From Nocardia ninae NBRC 108245 (GTDB lineage: Bacteria > Actinomycetota > Actinomycetes > Mycobacteriales > Mycobacteriaceae), in contig NZ_BJXA01000041.1 in NCBI RefSeq assembly GCF_007990755.1, positions 1-64,000 on the forward strand: DNA of 64,000 nt, given 5' to 3'. The position numbers and the translations under genes were made by a program. Shown in pieces: positions 34,571 through 42,438 of the stretch. Under the pieces are notes generated by a model that worked only from the letters and a program-made list of their open reading frames with translations, was not told where the DNA came from and searched no databases. Every line of letters begins with the position of its first letter. Position 1 is the stretch's first letter.

Positions 34571-36496
34571 GTGGCCGGACGACTCCCAGATCGCGATATC
34601 GCGGCGATACGTGACCGCGTCCGCATCGAAGACATTGTGGGGGAATACGTCGCGCTGAAGCGCGCGGGCGCGGACTCCATGAAGGGGTTGTGCCCGTTTC
34701 ACGACGAGAAGTCGCCGTCGTTTCATGTGCGCCCCAATCATGGCCTCTTCCACTGCTTCGGCTGCGGTGAAGGCGGCGACGTCTTCGCGTTCCTGCAGAA
34801 GATCGATCATGTCGGCTTCGTCGAAGCGGTCGAGCAGATGGCCGACCGGATCGGTTACCAGATCAACTACGAGGGTGGCGGCACCTCGGTGCAGCGTGAC
34901 CGGGGCACCCGTTCCCGGTTGGTCGCCGCCAATGCCGCCGCGCACGAGTTCTACATGGCCCAGCTGCGCGAGCCGGAAGCCGAGACGGCGCGCAAGTTCC
35001 TCACCGACCGCAATTTCGATGCCGCCGCGGCCCAGCAGTTCGGCTGTGGTTACGCGCCCGCGGGCTGGGACACGCTGACCAAACATCTGCTGCGCAAGGG
35101 TTTCGAGTTCAAGGAGCTGGAGGGCGCGGGCCTGTCGAGGCAGGGCCAGCGCGGCCCGATCGACCGGTTCCACCGTCGACTGCTCTGGCCGATCCGCAAC
35201 CTCGGCGGCGACGTCATCGGTTTCGGCGCGCGCAAGCTCTTCGACGACGACACCATGCCGGGTAAATACATCAACACCCCGGAAACGATCCTGTACAAGA
35301 AGTCCCAGGTGCTGTTCGGCCTCGATCTCGCCAAGCGCGACATCGCCAAGGGCCACCAAGCCGTCGTGGTCGAGGGCTACACCGACGTGATGGCCATGCA
35401 CCTGGCCGGCGTGAAAACCGCCGTCGCCTCCTGCGGTACCGCGTTCGGTGACGAGCACCTCGCGCTGCTGCGCAGGCTGCTGCTCGACGACAACTTCTGG
35501 CGCGGCGAGATCATCTACACCTTCGACGGTGACGCGGCGGGCCAGGCGGCGGCGCTGAAAGCCTTTGCGGGCGACCAGAAGCTGGCCGGGCAGACCTACA
35601 TCGCGGTGGCGCCCGACGGTCAGGACCCGTGTGAGCTACGCCAGCAATCCGGTGACGGTGCCGTCCGCGACCTGGTCGCGCGTCGTACTCCGTTGTACGA
35701 GTTCGTGATTCGCGGGCTGCTCGCCGACCACAACCTGGACACCGCAGAGGGCCAGGTGGAGGCGTTGCGCCGGGCGATCCCCGTGGTCGCGCAGATCAAG
35801 GACAACGCGCTGCGTAAGGCGTACGCGACGAAGCTGGCCGGGTGGGTCGGCTGGGACGACATCCAGACCGTGGTCCGCCGAGTCGGTGACGAAGCCAAGC
35901 GCAACCGCACCGGCGGCGGCAGCGCCGGTGGGCGACAGATGCCGCCCGCGCGACAGACCGAGGTGGTCGCCGAACATCCTGCCGCACGGCCCAATCCGAA
36001 CGATCCGACGCTCATGCCGCAACGGCAGGTGCTCGCCGCGGCGTTGCAGTATCCGGCGATGGCCGGGTCGGTGTTCGACTCGCTGGAGGCCGACGCCTTC
36101 ACCCATCCCGCCTATGCGGCGGTTCGGCTGCTGATCGCCGAAGTGGGTGGCACCTCGGCCGGGCTCGGTGGTGCGGAGTGGGTCAACGCAGTTGCGGACC
36201 GCACCGACGATCTGACCATGCGCGCACTGCTGTCCGAGCTGGCCAACGAGCCGCTGCCGGTGAAGAACGCGGCCGGCATCCCACGTTTCGTCGCCGGTGT
36301 GCTGGCGCGCACGCAGGAGGCGTGGGTAGGGCGGCAGATCGCCGAGCTCAAGTCGAAGCTGCAGCGGGTGTCCTCCACCGAGCAGCCGGATGCCTACATG
36401 GCGCTGTTCGGGGATTTGGTGGCGCTGGAGCAGTACCGCAAGAGCCTGTTGACGCAGGCGATGGGCAACCACGACGACTTCGCTACCGGGGCTTGA
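34571..36496 (+). CDS. dnaG: DNA primase
   Basis: A 641-residue DnaG (M. tuberculosis length ~639). The N-terminal zinc finger is CPFH...CFGC (residues ~41-65), the TOPRIM catalytic core has VVVEGYTDVMAMH and YTFDGDAAGQ, and there is a C-terminal helicase-binding domain after ~460. It makes RNA primers at the fork with DnaB. GTG start gives the canonical N-terminus. Confidence 0.96.
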   Translation: MAGRLPDRDIAAIRDRVRIEDIVGEYVALKRAGADSMKGLCPFHDEKSPSFHVRPNHGLFHCFGCGEGGDVFAFLQKIDHVGFVEAVEQMADRIGYQINYEGGGTSVQRDRGTRSRLVAANAAAHEFYMAQLREPEAETARKFLTDRNFDAAAAQQFGCGYAPAGWDTLTKHLLRKGFEFKELEGAGLSRQGQRGPIDRFHRRLLWPIRNLGGDVIGFGARKLFDDDTMPGKYINTPETILYKKSQVLFGLDLAKRDIAKGHQAVVVEGYTDVMAMHLAGVKTAVASCGTAFGDEHLALLRRLLLDDNFWRGEIIYTFDGDAAGQAAALKAFAGDQKLAGQTYIAVAPDGQDPCELRQQSGDGAVRDLVARRTPLYEFVIRGLLADHNLDTAEGQVEALRRAIPVVAQIKDNALRKAYATKLAGWVGWDDIQTVVRRVGDEAKRNRTGGGSAGGRQMPPARQTEVVAEHPAARPNPNDPTLMPQRQVLAAALQYPAMAGSVFDSLEADAFTHPAYAAVRLLIAEVGGTSAGLGGAEWVNAVADRTDDLTMRALLSELANEPLPVKNAAGIPRFVAGVLARTQEAWVGRQIAELKSKLQRVSSTEQPDAYMALFGDLVALEQYRKSLLTQAMGNHDDFATGA

Positions 36497-36568
36497 GAAC
36501 AAACCCAGCGCAGTCGGATCGGCCTCAGTATTGGTGGCGACGGATCAGATCACCCGATCGATCCGTCG

Positions 36569-36814
36569 TCAACGGCGCAGTTGATCCTGCGGTACAAGGA
36601 TGGTGGTGCGCTCGTCCAGCGGCTCCATCGGTTCCAGCCGCGGTTTCGTGCTGAGCTTGTCCGACAGCTTCTGCCTGCCGACGAGTACCAGCTTGCGGGT
36701 CACCGGGCTCTCCGAGAGGGCCCGGGTCGCCGCGCTGATCTGCTCGTAGCGAGCCCGCCCGGCCTTGCTGCCGAGTACATACCCGGCCGCCACGCCGATG
36801 ATCAACCGCAGCAT
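36569..36814 (-). CDS. small YtxH-like protein (Rv2342-like)
   Basis: An 81-residue protein with an N-terminal hydrophobic segment and the motif GVAAGYVLGSKAGRARYEQI seen in YtxH-type stress or envelope proteins, and a charged C-terminus. It lies convergent to dnaG, as does a gene of similar size in M. tuberculosis. Confidence 0.75.
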   Translation of the reverse strand: MLRLIIGVAAGYVLGSKAGRARYEQISAATRALSESPVTRKLVLVGRQKLSDKLSTKPRLEPMEPLDERTTILVPQDQLRR

Positions 36815-36908
36815 CTCGATGTGCTCCTCCCAGTTGCCTGTTCGCGGCTCTATCCTGCCCGACGGCCGGTGGCCCTGTCGATCCGGCTAGGGCTGGGAGG
36901 GCAGATGC

Positions 36909-37049
36909 TCAGGCGGCGAGTTCCTCTCGCTTGGCCCGATGCTCGTCACACAGCTGTCGCTGGCCGCGGCGGATGTGCGCCGGATCCAGCAGTTCTCGGA
37001 AGGTCAGATTCTCGCGACGCCAGCAATCGCCGCATGCGAATTCGTTCAT
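36909..37049 (-). CDS. small CxxC protein
   Basis: A 46-residue protein beginning MNEFACGDCWRRENLTF, with a later lone Cys (QLCDEH), basic and rich in Glu/Arg. I chose the ATG at 37049 because GAGG lies about 8 nt upstream; an in-frame start at 37106 would add 19 residues. The Cys2 plus Cys/His pattern suggests a small zinc-binding protein. Function unknown. Confidence 0.6.
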   Translation of the reverse strand: MNEFACGDCWRRENLTFRELLDPAHIRRGQRQLCDEHRAKREELAA

Positions 37050-37193
37050 GACGGCCACCTCGTTCCTCTGCTCAGCGGGGTTGCCAAGGAGTTCCCAATT
37101 CACCACGCGCTCAGCGCTTTGTGTTCATTCTCGCCCCCGATAGCGGCCGTACCGTTACTTCCAGGTGAGAACGGTGGAACGCGAACCGGTTTC

Positions 37194-38126
37194 ATGAACC
37201 TCTCATCTGCCGCGTCCATCGTTGCCGGTATGCCGCACGGAACCTTTCGAGACATCACCCTGGCGTCGGCCGCCGCACTGCTCGCCGCTCTGCTCGTGGC
37301 CCCTCGATTACTGCCCGAGACCGGCGGGTTTCGCCAGCTCGTCAGCAGTTTTCTGCCCTGGCTGATCGTCCCGACGCTGCTGCTCGCCCTCGTCGCCCTC
37401 TGCGCGGCCTCCAAGGTGGGCCTCGTCGCCGTCCTGGCACCGATCCTGGCTTGGACAGTGATCTTCGTCCCCGAACTCGTCGACCGCCCACACGGCGAGC
37501 CGTCCCCCGACGCGTTGCGTGTCGCCACCCAGAACCTCGGTGCCAACGGCACAGCAGACGAATTGACCGACGCCGCAGTGATTTCGGTACAGGAACTCAC
37601 CGACCGCAACCGAACCGCCGTAGCAGCGGCCCTGGACCCACACCACCCCCACGTCGCGACCGTCGGCACCGTCGGCCTGTGGAGCCGCTACCCGCTGTCC
37701 GACATCGAACGCCTCGACCTAGGCCAAGGCTGGGCCCGCGCCCTACGCGCCACCCTCGAAACCCCCACCGGCAACGTCACCGTCTACGCCGTCCACCTCG
37801 GCTCCATCCGCTTCAACGACACCGACGCACGCAACCACACCCTGAGCACCCTCACCGACCTCGTCCACCGCGACCCCGCCGACCGACTCCTCGTCCTCGG
37901 CGACCTCAACACCGCCTCCACCGACCCCCAACTCTCCGCCCTCGCCCTGCACGACGTCCGCAGCGGCCTCGGCTTCACCTGGCCCGCCGACTTCCCCCTC
38001 ACCCGCCCCGACCACATCCTCACCCGCGGCTTCACCCCCCGCGCCGCCACCGTCCACCACACCCCCGGCAGCGACCACCGCGCCGCCACCGCAACCCTCG
38101 ACCCCACCCCACATGTCAGCAGGTAG
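37194..38126 (+). CDS. membrane-anchored endonuclease/exonuclease/phosphatase family protein
   Basis: A 310-residue protein with three hydrophobic segments (within ~20-110), then an EEP domain: VATQNLG, ISVQELTDRN (metal Glu), YAVHLGSIRF, LLVLGDLNTAS (D.N pair) and the terminal GSDHRAATA. Such proteins act outside the membrane on phosphodiesters or phospholipids. The start is weakly supported (no clear Shine-Dalgarno). The 3' half is extremely C-rich on the coding strand. Confidence 0.85.
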   Translation: MNLSSAASIVAGMPHGTFRDITLASAAALLAALLVAPRLLPETGGFRQLVSSFLPWLIVPTLLLALVALCAASKVGLVAVLAPILAWTVIFVPELVDRPHGEPSPDALRVATQNLGANGTADELTDAAVISVQELTDRNRTAVAAALDPHHPHVATVGTVGLWSRYPLSDIERLDLGQGWARALRATLETPTGNVTVYAVHLGSIRFNDTDARNHTLSTLTDLVHRDPADRLLVLGDLNTASTDPQLSALALHDVRSGLGFTWPADFPLTRPDHILTRGFTPRAATVHHTPGSDHRAATATLDPTPHVSR

Positions 38127-38137
38127 CGACGCGATTT

Positions 38138-38153
38138 GGGCGGGCGCCCGCCC
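38138..38153. other. 16-bp GC palindrome upstream of tRNA-Asn
   Basis: GGGCGGGCGCCCGCCC is a perfect palindrome between the EEP-gene stop and the tRNA. TACGCT (38155-38160), just after it, could be the tRNA -10 box. A second imperfect hairpin (CCTCGG...CCGAGG, 38170-38200) follows. Either may end upstream transcription. Confidence 0.45.
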
Positions 38154-38204
38154 ATACGCTAAAGTTTCTCCTCGGCCCGCCTAGCACAGACGGACCGAGG
38201 ATAG

Positions 38205-38277
38205 TCCCCTATAGCTCAATTGGCAGAGCAGCCGACTGTTAATCGGCAGGTTTCTGGTTCGAGTCCAGATGGGGGAG
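38205..38277 (+). tRNA. tRNA-Asn(GTT)
   Basis: A 73-nt cloverleaf: acceptor TCCCCTA/TGGGGGA (one G-U pair), D-stem GCTC/GAGC, anticodon arm GCCGA-CTGTTAA-TCGGC with GTT at 38238-38240, T-arm TCTGG-TTCGAGT-CCAGA. CCA is not encoded. It matches the actinobacterial tRNA-Asn sequence. tRNA 3' ends are common integration sites, and a broken integrase follows. Confidence 0.96.
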
Positions 38278-38282
38278 CAGTG

Positions 38283-38322
38283 ACCAGGGCGAACGCTACC
38301 GTTCGACCCTGGTTTTTGCTTT
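38283..38322 (+). terminator. intrinsic terminator of tRNA-Asn
   Basis: The 13-nt arm ACCAGGGCGAACG (38283-38295) pairs with 38300-38313 (one bulged A), loop CTAC, followed by TTTTGCTTTT. A textbook terminator 6 nt after the tRNA. Confidence 0.92.
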
Positions 38323-38344
38323 TCGGTGGTAGAACGGCCTGTTT

Positions 38345-38615
38345 TCAGCGCGCGAGGCCGCCGAGAGCGGCGGTGAAGTCGGATGCTTCGGTGGGTTGGT
38401 CGATGTAGTGGCGTTTGGTGACCGAGTCGTTGGCGTGGCCGAGCTGCGGCTTGGGGGCCGTATTGCTCGGCGATGAGCGACGCAACCGTCTTGCGGATGG
38501 CCTCGGTGGTGACCCAGGCGAACTTCTCGCCCCGTGCTTGACGCCACAGGCGGTTGATGTTGTGAGGATCCCAGATGCCGCTGTCGCGGTTGGTGAAGAC
38601 CAGGTCGATGACTCG
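38345..38615 (-). pseudogene. tyrosine recombinase (integrase) C-terminal remnant, frameshifted
   Basis: Read on the minus strand, one frame gives DLVFTNRDSGIWDPHNINRL followed by WRQARGEKFAWVTTEAIRKT, and, after a 1-nt insertion or 2-nt deletion near 38447, another frame gives QLGHANDSVTKRHYIDQPTE to the stop. These are the HxxR-like, LGH and Tyr-nucleophile blocks of tyrosine integrases. The N-terminal two-thirds are missing (stop at 38616-38618). Glu stands where the first catalytic His is expected. It is a dead integrase beside its probable tRNA attachment site. Confidence 0.85.
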
Positions 38616-39520
38616 CTATCACCGTGCCTTCTCCTGGTGACCGTTGAGGACGATGCGTTTGAAATGAGCCTCCCATATCCGCAGGTTGCTCAGCGCTGGG
38701 GACTGCTGCACGGTCAGGCGACAGTGTCGTTCGACAGTAATGGCTTGATCGGCCAACTACTACACCACTCTGACGGACGCAACCCAAAACGGCTTCCGGC
38801 CAGACCCGGCTTGACCGCCTACGCCGCCGGTGTAGTGGAAGGCCAACCCACCTCTCCGGAGGCACGGGTGTGCTGGCGAAGCCAGGAGACCCTTCGTCTC
38901 GCGTCCCCTACACCAGGACCGTCGGTGCGGGCACCGACCTGGTCCCGTCATGCAGAATCATGGTAGACCAAGGGGCGTGAGCCGCGAAAGATCGCTGACG
39001 GCAGCAAAATTGGGCGATATCGTCCGGAATCTACCGACCGCTAATTAATCATCGATGAGTACGAACGTGAACGCCACGGTGCGCAGCGCAATGGGACAGA
39101 CAGCCTGCGAGACCACCTTCTCGGCTAATTGTCCGAATACGGCGGACCAGGATACTACGGGCGCAAAAGCCGGGCAGAGATGCGCGATTCTTCTACAACC
39201 ACTTCAAGTGCGCAGCGGATTGTTCTGGCTCGCAGAGGCATTGGGTGAAGAGCCCGTACGGTTGCGTACCGCGACTGACTGTGTCGATGCTGCCGGGCCG
39301 AACCTCGCCCGCCAGTGCGGGGCATTGAGAACCGTTATCCCGTGGTCGCGGATCGAGCAGCTTTGGACGGGCCACTCGCCGAGTTTCGAAGGCGGTTCGG
39401 CTGGACGGTGCGGAGACCGACGAGGTAGCTCCATTCGACTCCAAACAGGTGAACGTCGTTGTCGGTGCAAGTCATGAACTGATGCGACGCGATTTGCGGT
39501 ACTACAGGCCGATGATGGCT
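38616..39520. other. decayed region, no supportable gene
   Basis: 905 bp between the integrase remnant and the small membrane protein gene. Several open frames of 60-180 codons exist on both strands, but none shows a recognisable domain, good start or coding-like composition. Probably eroded mobile-element DNA. Confidence 0.5.
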
Positions 39521-39790
39521 CTATGGTGCTGACTTACTTTTGGTTTCGTTGAGGCGGGTGTCGCGCCGGTACTTCAGGACCTCGCTGAGGAGAGCGAGGC
39601 GGTGATTCGATTTTTGCGGGACGATGACGGCGATCGCATGGAGCAGGGTGGCACACAGCACTGCGATGACCGCCAGCGCTATCAGGCAGATCGAGAGGAC
39701 GTGCGGCGTAACCCACGTGCTGGCCGTGGCTGCCGCCGTCGCGAGGGTCATCGTGCCGGCGCTCCCAGGGCTCGGCTTGGGCATCGTCAT
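39521..39790 (-). CDS. small single-pass membrane protein coupled to the methyltransferase
   Basis: An 89-residue protein: a Thr/Ala-rich N-terminus, one long membrane segment (VLSICLIALAVIAVLCATLL, continuing HAIAVIV) and a basic cytoplasmic tail (NHRLALLSEVLKYRRDTRLN). Its ATG overlaps the stop of the upstream methyltransferase gene (ATGA), so the two are translationally coupled. Unknown family; the coupling suggests a functional link with the methyltransferase. Confidence 0.65.
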   Translation of the reverse strand: MTMPKPSPGSAGTMTLATAAATASTWVTPHVLSICLIALAVIAVLCATLLHAIAVIVPQKSNHRLALLSEVLKYRRDTRLNETKSKSAP

Positions 39791-42123
39791 CGGACATCCA
39801 GGGTTCCGGCGATCAGTCGGTCTACGGCCACGTCTCGAAAGCCCTCAGCAGCTTCGGCGGCGGCACGCAGAGCCGCCAGCTGCACATTGAGCGCGCGAGC
39901 TACCGTTCCGATTGTGCGTTGTTCGGTGATGGGCGGCACCGGAAGGGGCAGGGAACCGAGTTCTGGAGCGCTGATAGAGGGAATTCGTTTGCGGTGCGCC
40001 ACTTCCCGTAGCCGCGACCTGGTGCGGGGTGCCGAGAGTACTGCGAGCAGATACCAGGGATCGAGTTCATCCTGATTCCAGCTTCTGATTCGGAGCAGAT
40101 TGGTATTGAACACGCGACCTTCGTGGCTTGGTCGCACGATGGCGGGTTCGGTGACCGCTCCGGTGCGAACGATGAGGATGTCCGCGGGTAGCAGCGTGAA
40201 TCTGGACAGCATGTCGGCGTCACGGTCGGACAACAGGGGAGCGTCATCGAGGATGATCCGCTGTCCGCGAAGGTGCTTCGGCATCACCATCTCTACTCCG
40301 TGCTTGTCGACATCGCCTCCGTCCTCATGGAGGAATTCAATCTCTTGCAGACGCGAGTGGGACGGTCCGGCGATTATCTCGCACATGTCCTTCAACCGGG
40401 CTTCGGCGCGATGGGCCGAGGCTGCCGACAAGGTGCGAGCGGTCCATTCGCGCGCGGAGATCACCGCCGCACCGGCGTCGGCCGCCGCGAGCAGCTGGCC
40501 AAGCGCACCGCGTGTTCGGTCGAACCTGCCGAGTGTCGGCTCGATGACTTCTCTTTCCTGACTCTGGCGTCGTTCGAGGGCTTGGCGGACGAAGTCGCCG
40601 GGGTGCAGCCGGAAGTCGACGTCGCGGATTCTCTCGGAGTCCACGGCAACAGCGTGTCCGCCGTGTGGCAGTGATCGAAACTCGCCGACATGAAAGTCTT
40701 CTCTGGCCGCGAAAGCCTTTGCGATGTGGTCGATTTCGATCAGCGTGCTGTGGGGTGCGCCGGGATCACGCCGTCTCATCGTCCGGGCGTCGATGAGCAG
40801 CACACGGCTGTTGCCCATCGGACGGGGCGGCTCAAGTATCCACATGACCACAGGGACGCTGGCGATGGGGAAGATGTCGGAGGGGAGCGATATCAGGGCG
40901 GCCACCGCGCCCTGGTCGATCAAGTTGGCGCGAATCCGCCGCTCGTGCGCGTCGGTCGAGGCGACCGTCAGCTCGGGCAGCAGGATGACCGCACGCCCGT
41001 TCCGCCCGAGCCGGTTCAGGGCGTACTGCAACCAGGCGAAGTTATCGTTGTGAGCCGGGGGTTCGCCGAACGGCCACATCGCATCGCCCCCTGCGGGATT
41101 CCGGGGTGACCGCTGACCGAAGTTCGGGTTCGCCACCACTGTGTCGACATGGTCTACGATCGGATGCGTCCACGGGGCAGTATCACCGGTGCGCAGGTTT
41201 GCTGCGTTGCCGTGTACCGCCAACTGCATACCAGCCACTCGCACCATCCCCATGTTCACTCCGACGCCTCGGGCGGTCATTTCGCCGCTGTCGGCCGCGC
41301 GGGTCATAACTGCGTGGAGGAGTTCACCGCCACGCAGGTAGGGGTCGAGCACAGTGCCGGACACCCGGCCCTGTGTTGCGAGCGCCGCCATCAGATTCGC
41401 CAACGGCGTGGGTGTGATGTAGTCACTGCTGTCCCTGACTACCAACTGGGCCATACGCTCGAAAAGAAGATCGAAACCACGTGCGCCGAGCTCGGAGCAC
41501 AGGCTGACAAGTCTGGTCAGCTCGTCGAGTCTGCCCTTGGCGATTGTGGCGAGAACGGCTTTCGCGCCGGTGGGCAGGCCATGGCAGCGAAGGGCCTGGT
41601 CGATGTGGCGAGCCATGTTGTCGACAAGCCGACGCGGTTCGATTCGCCGGACATGGTTCGCGGTGTTGATCCGGTCCCAGTGATCAGGGGCGCACGTCCA
41701 GGTGTAGGTCGACAGCATCGCCGCTTCGTAGAATTGGTGATCGGACACCCCGTAACCGCGCAGCCGCAGGCGGTGCTGTTCGAGTTGGGCGACCCGCGCC
41801 CGTATCTCGATGGGGTTGAGGGCGGTGTCCCTGGGTTCCGAAACCCCCTGTGACGCAGCGAGATTGTGACGAAGTCGGTGTCCGTAGGTGGTGCCCGAGG
41901 GTTCATCCGGGTCCAACTGATCGCCGGGAATCTTGCGCGTGTCCAACCATGCTTGCCAATCCGATCGGCGATAGCGATTGTGGGCGCCCTCGCGGGTGAC
42001 CGGCTTCGGGGCGTCTTTGTGGCGGCGTCGCCAGTTGCTCGGAGTCGAACGTTCCACATTGGTGAGAGCAGCGAGCTGGGAGAGGGTGAGGAGGCTGTCG
42101 GACTGGTGGGCTGAACCCGGCAT
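39787..42123 (-). CDS. HTH-N6-methyltransferase-TRD fusion, type I M/S-like
   Basis: A 778-residue fusion. Residues ~11-56 look like a MerR-type HTH (LTLSQLAALTNVERSTPSNW, then RYRRSDWQAWL). Residues ~220-470 match HsdM-type DNA methyltransferases: TPTPLANLMAAL, a motif I position reading LDPYLRGGELL, and catalytic VVANPNFGQR (NPNF instead of NPPF). Residues ~575-760 resemble an HsdS target-recognition half with the PLPVPPITEQRTIG box. Motif I lacks the usual DPxCGSG, so SAM binding is uncertain. No restriction subunit is linked. ATG with GAGG upstream. Confidence 0.82.
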   Translation of the reverse strand: MPGSAHQSDSLLTLSQLAALTNVERSTPSNWRRRHKDAPKPVTREGAHNRYRRSDWQAWLDTRKIPGDQLDPDEPSGTTYGHRLRHNLAASQGVSEPRDTALNPIEIRARVAQLEQHRLRLRGYGVSDHQFYEAAMLSTYTWTCAPDHWDRINTANHVRRIEPRRLVDNMARHIDQALRCHGLPTGAKAVLATIAKGRLDELTRLVSLCSELGARGFDLLFERMAQLVVRDSSDYITPTPLANLMAALATQGRVSGTVLDPYLRGGELLHAVMTRAADSGEMTARGVGVNMGMVRVAGMQLAVHGNAANLRTGDTAPWTHPIVDHVDTVVANPNFGQRSPRNPAGGDAMWPFGEPPAHNDNFAWLQYALNRLGRNGRAVILLPELTVASTDAHERRIRANLIDQGAVAALISLPSDIFPIASVPVVMWILEPPRPMGNSRVLLIDARTMRRRDPGAPHSTLIEIDHIAKAFAAREDFHVGEFRSLPHGGHAVAVDSERIRDVDFRLHPGDFVRQALERRQSQEREVIEPTLGRFDRTRGALGQLLAAADAGAAVISAREWTARTLSAASAHRAEARLKDMCEIIAGPSHSRLQEIEFLHEDGGDVDKHGVEMVMPKHLRGQRIILDDAPLLSDRDADMLSRFTLLPADILIVRTGAVTEPAIVRPSHEGRVFNTNLLRIRSWNQDELDPWYLLAVLSAPRTRSRLREVAHRKRIPSISAPELGSLPLPVPPITEQRTIGTVARALNVQLAALRAAAEAAEGFRDVAVDRLIAGTLDVR

Positions 42124-42438
42124 GGTGCCTCACAGTGCTGGTGGATCGCGGATGGTTGCGTTAGTCGAATCGTATGGCGATCGTGAAGGCGCCCGCAATG
42201 ATGACAGCTGTCAGCATCAGTCAGTCATCAGCACATCGGGGAGTGTAAATCGGATGATGTCAGCTGGAGTTTGCGGCATTTCCAGCAGAAATACATGGTC
42301 GTGATGGATAGATATGGTCACCACACGAAGTGCGCACTGCAAGTACTCATACTCGGCGAGCATTGTGGGGTGGCTTCCTTGAGGCGGGGGACGATACGGC
42401 GCGGCTATCGAACCCCGAGAAGAACGCGGAGAACGTCG
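42124..42438. promoter_or_regulatory. divergent intergenic region between the methyltransferase fusion and hsdM
   Basis: 315 bp without a gene. It is visibly less GC-rich than the backbone and should hold promoters for both directions. I could not fix a specific operator. Confidence 0.4.

Noticed and set aside
38616-39060. possible insertion-sequence inverted repeats (TACACCACT.../...GGTGTAGTGG)
   Set aside because: The similarity is short and imperfect, and no transposase fragment is visible between them.
39055-39477. 140-codon plus-strand frame in the island
   Set aside because: No domain, no Shine-Dalgarno, and it sits in sequence that looks decayed.
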